5,290 nucleotides of DNA from Acidobacterium sp. (GTDB lineage Bacteria; Acidobacteriota; Terriglobia; Terriglobales; Acidobacteriaceae). The stretch is from positions 6,280 to 11,569 of the forward strand of contig PMAM01000370.1 in assembly GCA_003152595.1 (NCBI GenBank). The letters run 5' to 3'. Made by a program: the position numbers and the translations under genes. This document shows, in pieces, positions 1 to 4,244 of the stretch. Position 1 is the first letter of the stretch; the number at the start of each line of letters is the position of its first letter. Below the pieces are notes generated by a model. It ran no database searches and was not told where the DNA came from. It saw only the letters and a list, made by a program, of their open reading frames with translations.

Positions 1-8
1 GTTTTTTG

Positions 9-27
9 CCCGGAAGTCTCTGCCGGG
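9..27 (+). other. Small inverted repeat in the rpmF leader
   Basis: CCCGG at 9-13 pairs with CCGGG at 23-27 around a 9-base loop, just ahead of the rpmF ribosome binding site. It is preceded by a run of six T at 2-7, which could be the tail of an upstream element cut by the window edge. Five base pairs in GC-rich DNA is weak evidence, so a regulatory role is only a possibility. Confidence 0.15.
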
Positions 28-44
28 AGTGAAAGGAATCTGCA

Positions 45-230
45 ATGCCGAATCCAAAGCGGCGCCACTCGAAGGCCCGCACGTCAAAACGGCGCGCGCA
101 TGACGCGCTGACCTCCCAATCTTTGTCGGAGTGTCCGAACTGCCATGAGCGGAAGCTTCCGCATCGCGCCTGCCCCAAGTGCGGCTACTACAAGGGGCGC
201 GAAGTTCTGGAAGTGAAGGAAGCCAAGTAA
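45..230 (+). CDS. rpmF: 50S ribosomal protein L32 (bL32), zinc-ribbon form
   Basis: Structural protein of the large ribosomal subunit. The 61-residue product has the family's usual length and its hallmark start MPNPKRRHSK, followed by a very basic N-terminal half (K/R-rich to about residue 19) that would thread into rRNA. Two CxxC pairs, C30/C33 and C43/C46, form the zinc ribbon (motifs CPNCHE and CPKCGYY), so this is the zinc-binding paralogue type rather than a Cys-less zinc-independent form. The start is fixed by the conserved N-terminus and by an AAAGGA Shine-Dalgarno at 32-37, 7 bases upstream of the ATG. plsX begins 11 bases after the TAA, the well-known rpmF-plsX arrangement, so the two are probably cotranscribed. 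The promoter is not visible and probably lies left of the window, perhaps ahead of a yceD-like gene. Confidence 0.97.
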   Translation: MPNPKRRHSKARTSKRRAHDALTSQSLSECPNCHERKLPHRACPKCGYYKGREVLEVKEAK

Positions 231-241
231 CCCGGCACTCG

Positions 242-1288
242 ATGCTCATCGACATCGCTCTCGACGCCATGGGCTCGGACAAAGCTCCGGAACCTGAGAT
301 ACGAGGCGCGATACTTGCGGCGCGCAATCTGCCAGTGCGCGTGCACCTGGTGGGGCCGGAACCGCTGCTGCGCGAACATCTGGATGGCGCGTACGGGGCC
401 CGACGTCTGCCGATCACGATCGTCCACGCCGATGAGTACATCAGTATGGACGAGAAGGCGGCGCACGCGGTGCGGACCAAGCGCAACAGCTCGATGCGCA
501 TCGGGCTGAAGATGGTGAAAGAGAAGCGCGCGGCGGGGTTCTTTACCGCGGGCAACACCGGCGCGGGCATGGCGACGGCGAAGATGACGCTGGGCGCGCT
601 GCCGGGCGTGGACCGTCCGGCGCTGGCGATTGTGGTGCCGACGCTGTCGGGTTCGCCGTGCATTCTGCTGGATGTGGGCGCGAACGTCGACTGCAAACCG
701 CAAAACCTGGAGCAGTTCGCGGTGATGGGCGAGCTGTACGCTCGGAGCGTGCTGCGGATTCCACGGCCGCGCGTGGGCATTTTGTCGGTCGGCGAGGAAG
801 AAGGCAAGGGCAACGATCTGACGCGCGAAGCGACGCTGCTGGTGCGCAAGTTGCCGATCAATTTCATCGGAAACGTCGAGGGCCGGGATATTTATAACGG
901 CAACTGTGACGTAATCGTGTGCGACGGATTTGTGGGGAATGTCGCGCTGAAGACCTCAGAGGGGTTGAGCCGGCTGGTGCGCGAGATGCTGAAGGCGTCC
1001 TTGACGCAGACGGTGACGGCGCAGGTGGGTGCATTGCTGTCACGGCGGGCGTTCAATGCATTTCGCCGGAGGCTGGATCCGTCGGAGTACGGCGGGGCGC
1101 CGTTGCTGGGGGTGCGCGGGGTGGCGATTATCGGACACGGGTCGTCGAATGACCGCGCGATCATGAACGGGATTCGCGTCGCGTCGGAATATGCGCAGGC
1201 GGGCGTGAATGAGCGGCTGGAGCGGGAATTTGCCGGGCGTCCGGCGACGCATACGGATGGGCAGGATCTGCAGCTGCCGATTCAATAA
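242..1288 (+). CDS. plsX: Phosphate acyltransferase PlsX (acyl-ACP:phosphate transacylase)
   Basis: Converts acyl-ACP plus phosphate to acyl-phosphate, the donor used by PlsY in the first acylation of glycerol-3-phosphate; a peripheral membrane enzyme of phospholipid synthesis. The 348 residues show the family blocks in order: DAMGSDKAPEPE (8-19), DEYISMDEKAAHAVR (64-78), RNSSMRIGLKMV (81-92), FFTAGNTGAGMA (100-111), LLDVGANVDCKPQNL (142-156), GILSVGEEEGKGND (179-192), NFIGNVEGRDI (208-218), CDGFVGNVALKTSEG (227-241) and GGAPLLGVRGVAIIGHGSSN (284-303). Length is normal; the last 20 or so residues are a non-conserved tail. An in-frame ATG at 179 would overlap rpmF, and its extra residues are unlike PlsX, so 242 is chosen. 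No good Shine-Dalgarno sits at 242 (nearest GAAGGA at 215-220 is too far), which suggests translational coupling to rpmF. fabH or fabD, frequent downstream partners, are absent here. Confidence 0.96.
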   Translation: MLIDIALDAMGSDKAPEPEIRGAILAARNLPVRVHLVGPEPLLREHLDGAYGARRLPITIVHADEYISMDEKAAHAVRTKRNSSMRIGLKMVKEKRAAGFFTAGNTGAGMATAKMTLGALPGVDRPALAIVVPTLSGSPCILLDVGANVDCKPQNLEQFAVMGELYARSVLRIPRPRVGILSVGEEEGKGNDLTREATLLVRKLPINFIGNVEGRDIYNGNCDVIVCDGFVGNVALKTSEGLSRLVREMLKASLTQTVTAQVGALLSRRAFNAFRRRLDPSEYGGAPLLGVRGVAIIGHGSSNDRAIMNGIRVASEYAQAGVNERLEREFAGRPATHTDGQDLQLPIQ

Positions 1289-1310
1289 TGCCGCGCCAGA
1301 CGCGCGGCAT
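1288..1310 (+). terminator. Stem-loop at the plsX stop codon (possible terminator)
   Basis: ATGCCGCGC at 1288-1296 and GCGCGGCAT at 1302-1310 form a perfect 9-bp, GC-rich stem with a 5-base loop (CAGAC). It starts on the last base of the plsX TAA, which fits an RNA 3'-end structure for rpmF-plsX. There is no T-tract after it on the + strand; the next bases are the heptamer repeat. It is therefore not a textbook intrinsic terminator and might act mainly in 3'-end protection or help a factor-dependent stop. On the opposite strand it could also serve transcripts arriving from the decarboxylase gene. Confidence 0.5.
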
Positions 1311-1338
1311 CAGGGAACAGGGAACAGGGAACAGGGAA
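1311..1338 (+). repeat. Heptanucleotide tandem repeat, (CAGGGAA)x4
   Basis: Four perfect head-to-tail copies of the 7-base unit CAGGGAA (1311-1317, 1318-1324, 1325-1331, 1332-1338), followed by a partial CAG. The array lies in the convergent gap between plsX and the decarboxylase, directly after the plsX stem-loop. On the - strand the unit reads TTCCCTG. It does not belong to any reading frame I accept. The perfect copies suggest recent expansion or active maintenance. A second, different 7-base array occurs at 4821-4848. Confidence 0.93.
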
Positions 1339-1388
1339 CAGCCAATAGGAATAGCTCTGCCGAGCGGGGGAGCTGCAATCATCGCTCG

Positions 1389-1407
1389 CGCTTGAGACGC
1401 GCAAGCG
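1389..1407 (-). terminator. Weak hairpin just past the decarboxylase stop
   Basis: On the - strand, immediately after the TGA (1408-1410), CGCTTG (1402-1407) can pair with CAAGCG (1389-1394) across a 7-base loop. The stem is only 6 bp and no U-run follows, so it is at best a weak 3'-end structure. The remaining part of this 119-base convergent gap (1339-1388) shows only short imperfect inverted repeats such as GCTC/GAGC at 1354-1365 and no gene. Confidence 0.2.
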
Positions 1408-2799
1408 TCATATGCCTGGATGGCGAGTCCCGCAGCGGATGATCGCTTCAATGCTTCTCTCTACATCTTCATCGGTCGTGGACCAGTTGCTGACGCTGAT
1501 GCGCATGGCGGTGCGGCCTTTCCAGACCGTGCCACCGCACCAGCAGGTTCCATCCTGCTGAATGGCAGCGATGGTGGCCTGGGTTTGTTCCGGCGTTCCG
1601 AAAGAAGCCAGAACCTGATTGAGGACGACGTCGTTGAGGACGTCGAAGCCGGCGGCGCGAAGGGCTTCGCCGAAGCGGCGGGCCTGGCGGCAGTTGCGCT
1701 CGATCATCTCGGCGAGACCGCGGCGGCCGAGGGAGCGGAGCGCGGCGTAGACGGGGATGGCGCGGGCGCGGCGGGATTCTTCGGGGACGAATTCATGGGG
1801 ATCGCGCTCGGTGCTGGTAGCGACGATATACGCTGCGGCGAGCGACATGGCGCTGCGGTGCGCGGCTTCGTCGGCGCAAAAGATGAGGCCGCAGTCGTAA
1901 GGGACATTGAGCCATTTATGCGCGTCGGAAGCGATGGAGTCGGCGCGTTCGATGCCGCGGACGAGGTGCGCGTGCTGGGGCGAGGCGGACGCCCAGAGGC
2001 CGAAGGCTCCGTCGACGTGGAGCCAGGCGCCGCGTTGCTTCGCTGCGTCCGCGATGGCGGGGAGTGGGTCGAAGGCGCCGGTGTTCACGTTGCCCGCCTG
2101 GGCGCAGACGATCGAGGGCCCTGAAGTTTCGCGCAGAGCGGCGGCGAGAAGATCGGCGCGCATGCGGCCCTGGTCGTCGGCGGGTATTTTGCGGACGCGG
2201 TTGGCGCCGAGGCCGAGCAAGCGAAGCGCGATGAAGATTGTGTAGTGCGACTCTTCGTTGACGAAGACCTCGACCGGCGGTGCTCCGAAGAGGCCGTTGG
2301 CTTCGACGTCCCAGCCGGCCTTGCGCAGGACGCTGTGGCGCGCGCAGGCGAGCGAGGTGAAATTGGCCATGTGGCCGCCGGTGACGAAGCCGAAGCTCAT
2401 CGTTGAAGGAAGGCCGGCGATTTCGCGCAGCCAGGAGCCTGTGATCTGCTCGATGGTGGAGGCGAGAGGCGAGAGGGCGAAAATGCCGGCGTTCTGGTCC
2501 CAGGTGGAGACGAGCCAGTCCGCTGCGAGCGCGGCGGGAAGGGTGCCGCCAACGACGAAGCCGAAGTAGCGCGGTCCGGCGGAGGCGATGGTGCCGGTGG
2601 CGCCGGCGGTGGCGAGAGCTTCGATCACAGCGGAGGGAGTTGTTCCTTCTTCGGGCAGCGGGCCGCCGAGGGTCTCGCGCAGTTGATCGGAGGATGCGGT
2701 GGCGCGGACGGGGCGGTTCGCAAGAGTCTTAAACCAGGAGCGGGTGTGCCGGGGCACGCTGTCGAGCAGCTCGGAAAGGTTCTCGTACATGGCGACCAT
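1408..2799 (-). CDS. PLP-dependent group II amino acid decarboxylase family protein, substrate unknown
   Basis: Fold-type I PLP enzyme of the aromatic amino acid/glutamate/histidine decarboxylase family; cytoplasmic, expected to turn an amino acid into an amine and CO2. In the 463 residues I see the phosphate-binding TGGHMAN (140-146), His185 in NEESHYT (expected to stack on the PLP ring), GNVNTGAFD (236-244), HVDGAFG with Asp263 (pairs with the pyridine nitrogen), and DAHKW with Lys295 as the Schiff-base lysine. ESRRARAIPVYAALRSLG follows at about 341-358, then a C-terminal small domain ending in RISVSNWSTT. All catalytic landmarks are intact and the length is typical. No tyrosine occurs between Y324 and S342, the mobile-loop region where many relatives carry one. 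Annotation pipelines sometimes label such proteins as aspartate aminotransferase family. The start is uncertain: ATG at 2797-2799 or 2788-2790, neither with a good Shine-Dalgarno. It converges on plsX and lies 291 bases from the upstream hydrolase, so it is probably its own unit. Confidence 0.88.
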   Translation of the reverse strand: MVAMYENLSELLDSVPRHTRSWFKTLANRPVRATASSDQLRETLGGPLPEEGTTPSAVIEALATAGATGTIASAGPRYFGFVVGGTLPAALAADWLVSTWDQNAGIFALSPLASTIEQITGSWLREIAGLPSTMSFGFVTGGHMANFTSLACARHSVLRKAGWDVEANGLFGAPPVEVFVNEESHYTIFIALRLLGLGANRVRKIPADDQGRMRADLLAAALRETSGPSIVCAQAGNVNTGAFDPLPAIADAAKQRGAWLHVDGAFGLWASASPQHAHLVRGIERADSIASDAHKWLNVPYDCGLIFCADEAAHRSAMSLAAAYIVATSTERDPHEFVPEESRRARAIPVYAALRSLGRRGLAEMIERNCRQARRFGEALRAAGFDVLNDVVLNQVLASFGTPEQTQATIAAIQQDGTCWCGGTVWKGRTAMRISVSNWSTTDEDVERSIEAIIRCGTRHPGI

Positions 2800-2807
2800 C
2801 TTCGCCG

Positions 2808-2822
2808 GGCGGAGGGTCCGCC
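2808..2822 (-). promoter_or_regulatory. Hairpin in the decarboxylase leader
   Basis: On the - strand GGCGGA (2817-2822) and TCCGCC (2808-2813) form a 6-bp stem with a 3-base CCC loop, ending 8 bases before the ATG at 2799. It occupies the place where a Shine-Dalgarno should be, and none is seen. It could limit ribosome access, or the true start could be the ATG at 2788-2790. The role is inferred from position only. Confidence 0.25.
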
Positions 2823-2920
2823 GGCAATGCGGGTGCAGCGAATGGCGCTGACTTCGTTCGTTGACGAGGTGCGGATTCGCTCAGAACTGGTTTTCGGTTT
2901 TGTTCCAAAAGGGTCCGCCG
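2813..2920. repeat. 11-bp direct repeat pair upstream of the decarboxylase
   Basis: AGGGTCCGCCG occurs at 2813-2823 and again at 2910-2920 in the same orientation, 97 bases apart, both inside the gap upstream of the decarboxylase. The proximal copy overlaps the leader hairpin. It may be a pair of binding sites or a chance match in GC-rich DNA. Confidence 0.35.
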
Positions 2921-3030
2921 AGGTTCCCTGGGAGGTACTTTCGTGTGCAGCGCGAGGCAATTTGGTGGATGGTTCAGTGGCAGGTGGAGCTAGCTTCTTG
3001 CTGTGGGGTGAACCTGGCCGTCCAGCGTTT

Positions 3031-3080
3031 TGGGGGGTGGCGGCTGTGGCGCTGGGGGTGACGGGTGTGGCGTGGGGCGG
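3031..3080 (-). terminator. C-rich, G-poor tract after the hydrolase: candidate Rho-dependent terminator (rut-like)
   Basis: Beginning about 10 bases after the hydrolase stop, the - strand transcript would contain 33 C and only 7 G in these 50 bases, with no stable hairpin. A long C-over-G bubble just downstream of a stop codon is the known signature of rut sites loaded by Rho. No intrinsic terminator is present in the gap, which makes this the best candidate for ending the hydrolase transcript before the decarboxylase. The call rests on composition and position alone. Confidence 0.4.
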
Positions 3081-3090
3081 GTGTTGACTT

Positions 3091-4167
3091 CTACTTTTCC
3101 AGCAGTGCTCGCGCGGCCCAGAGGACAGGCGCCTGGCCGTGGAAGTCGCCGGTGCGGCGCGGGCGGGCGAGGTAGTATTCGAGGCTGTTCTGCTTGTTGG
3201 TGCCGGCGCAGACGTTGGTGACGTCGGCGTTCTGGTCGACGAAGCCGGCGAGAGCGATCCATCCTTTGCGCGCGGCGGGGCCGTAGGTTTCTTCGTCGAG
3301 CCAGCCGTGGCGGACGCCCTCGATGAGGGCGAAGGTGAACATACCTGTCGAGGAAGTTTCTTCCCAGGCTTCGGGGTGGTCGATGAGCTGGCGCCACATG
3401 CCGTCGGGGTTTTGATTCTTGATTAGCTCGGCCATCATTTTGCGATAGCCGGCGAGAATTTCCGCGCGCTGCGGGTGATCGCCGGGGAGGGAGAGAAGCA
3501 TCTCGGTCATTCCGACGGCGACCCAGCCATCGCCGCGGCCCCAGAAGAAGGGCACGTCGGGCGCGTGATAGAAGAGGCCGTTGGGCTGCTGGAGCTTGCG
3601 CAGGTAGGCGACCATCTCGTTCGCGTCGCGGTCGAGGTATTTGCGGTCGTTGGTGGCGCGATACGCCTCGAGCTGCAGGATGGTGAGCATGTACATGTCA
3701 TCGATCCAGAATCGCGTTTCGCCGGAGAGGCCGTCCGGGGTGGGGTGCTCCCATTGGCGATCGGCGAAGCGAAGGCCGGCGAGTTGCGCGGCATGGTCCT
3801 TCGTCTCGATGGAGATTTGCAGGGGAACGACGCCGAAGATTTCGTAGTCAACGTGCTCGCGATCGGGGATGAGGCTCGCGAACTGCGGGTTCAGCAACGC
3901 GGTGTAGCGATTCTGGAGTTCGGATTCGAGCGCGGTGTTGGCGGTGGCCTCAGCGTATTTGAGCGCGCCATGCCAGGCACAGACCTCGGGATAGACGATG
4001 GGAGTCATGTGCGGGCTGGAGAGGAAGTGCAGAGCGACGCGGTCGCCGACGGAGTGCGGGTCAGCGTTCTCGGGCCAGTTCTGGAAATACTTGTTCTGCG
4101 CACGGGCGGTCGTCGCGCTGAGGACCGCTGTTGCGAGGCAGGAGATCGCGAAGAGGCGCGTGCGCAT
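3091..4167 (-). CDS. Secreted glycoside hydrolase, GH105/GH88 type (unsaturated glycuronyl hydrolase-like)
   Basis: Expected to remove the delta-4,5-unsaturated uronic acid left at the non-reducing end by polysaccharide lyases (as in rhamnogalacturonan or glycosaminoglycan breakdown) by hydrating its double bond. Residues 1-23 form a Sec signal peptide: MRTR, a hydrophobic core, and an ARA|Q cleavage site. The mature (alpha/alpha)6-barrel part shows RFWIDDMYML (152-161) with D156 (or D157) as the probable catalytic acid, YHAPD (200-204), FFWGRGDGWVAVGMTEML (207-224), NPDGMWRQLID (253-263) and ETSSTGMFTFAL (270-281). These are the ordered motifs of YteR/YesR-like proteins, and 358 residues is normal for the family. 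The start is fixed by the signal peptide and a GGAGG 8 bases upstream. It follows mtaB by 77 bases, with a candidate -10 box between. No lyase, transporter or regulator of a polysaccharide locus is visible nearby, so the true substrate is open. Confidence 0.88.
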   Translation of the reverse strand: MRTRLFAISCLATAVLSATTARAQNKYFQNWPENADPHSVGDRVALHFLSSPHMTPIVYPEVCAWHGALKYAEATANTALESELQNRYTALLNPQFASLIPDREHVDYEIFGVVPLQISIETKDHAAQLAGLRFADRQWEHPTPDGLSGETRFWIDDMYMLTILQLEAYRATNDRKYLDRDANEMVAYLRKLQQPNGLFYHAPDVPFFWGRGDGWVAVGMTEMLLSLPGDHPQRAEILAGYRKMMAELIKNQNPDGMWRQLIDHPEAWEETSSTGMFTFALIEGVRHGWLDEETYGPAARKGWIALAGFVDQNADVTNVCAGTNKQNSLEYYLARPRRTGDFHGQAPVLWAARALLEK

Positions 4168-4175
4168 GCTGGATA

Positions 4176-4180
4176 CCTCC
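4176..4180 (-). promoter_or_regulatory. Strong Shine-Dalgarno of the GH105-type hydrolase
   Basis: GGAGG on the - strand (within CGGAGGT), 8 bases from the ATG at 4165-4167. It is the best ribosome binding site in the window and decides the hydrolase start, in agreement with the signal peptide beginning right at that ATG. Confidence 0.85.
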
Positions 4181-4200
4181 GAAATTCAGGCGGCGTATTG

Positions 4201-4212
4201 GAACCGGGGTTC
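4201..4212 (-). promoter_or_regulatory. 12-bp palindrome in the hydrolase leader (possible operator)
   Basis: GAACC at 4201-4205 and GGTTC at 4208-4212 form an inverted repeat with a 2-base centre. It sits between the candidate -10 box (4229-4234) and the ribosome binding site, where a repressor would block transcription. It is short and no regulator gene is in view. Confidence 0.25.
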
Positions 4213-4228
4213 ACCTGAGGACCGAGCC

Positions 4229-4234
4229 AGTATA
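4229..4234 (-). promoter_or_regulatory. Candidate -10 box for the hydrolase gene
   Basis: The - strand reads TATACT here (in GCTTATACTGG), five of six matches to the sigma-70 -10 consensus and an AT island in GC-rich DNA. It lies 10 bases after the mtaB stop and about 61 bases before the hydrolase ATG. The -35 position, which falls in the last codons of mtaB, shows no good match. A weak or activator-dependent promoter is therefore possible. Confidence 0.4.
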
Positions 4235-4244
4235 AGCAGGGCAG

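Larger units (their letters stand above)
2800..3090. other. Non-coding gap between decarboxylase and hydrolase
   Basis: This 291-base stretch holds no gene I can defend. Open frames crossing it on either strand lack family resemblance, and the proline/arginine-rich or glycine-rich translations reflect base composition. It should contain the 3' end of the hydrolase transcript (C-rich tract, separate entry) and the promoter and leader of the decarboxylase on the - strand. I found no convincing -35/-10 pair for the latter. Confidence 0.6.

Noticed and set aside
1..32. Possible C-terminal tail of an upstream gene (frame 3, stop TGA at 30-32)
   Set aside because: Only nine codons are visible and they do not match the ending of a YceD/DUF177 protein or anything else I recognise.
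179..241. In-frame N-terminal extension of plsX starting at an ATG inside rpmF
   Set aside because: The extra 21 residues do not resemble the PlsX N-terminus, which begins right before DAMGSD, and they lie almost entirely on rpmF coding sequence.
1311..1338. CRISPR array or REP element at the heptamer repeat
   Set aside because: There are no spacers, the unit is only 7 bases and direct, and there is no palindromic REP structure; it is a simple tandem repeat.
1420..2245. Long + strand open frames opposite the decarboxylase
   Set aside because: They are antisense shadows caused by high GC at third codon positions; the translations are Ala/Gly/Asp-rich with no family motifs.
2683..3087. 134-codon + strand open frame partly in the decarboxylase-hydrolase gap
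   Set aside because: Its first third is antisense to the decarboxylase and the rest is Gly/Val/Ala-rich from composition; no ribosome binding site or recognisable domain.
2990..3397. 135-codon - strand open frame over the hydrolase 3' end and the C-rich gap
   Set aside because: Arg/Pro-rich translation in a shifted frame of the hydrolase, continuing into the C-rich tract; typical composition artefact.
4129..4140. Lipoprotein signal (Cys10) in the hydrolase
   Set aside because: The cysteine comes too early, the preceding A-I-S is a poor lipobox, and a clean ARA|Q signal peptidase I site follows at residues 21-24.
3475..4218. 247-codon + strand open frame opposite the hydrolase
   Set aside because: Its translation is the complement of a well-supported hydrolase gene with signal peptide and Shine-Dalgarno, and shows no motif of its own.
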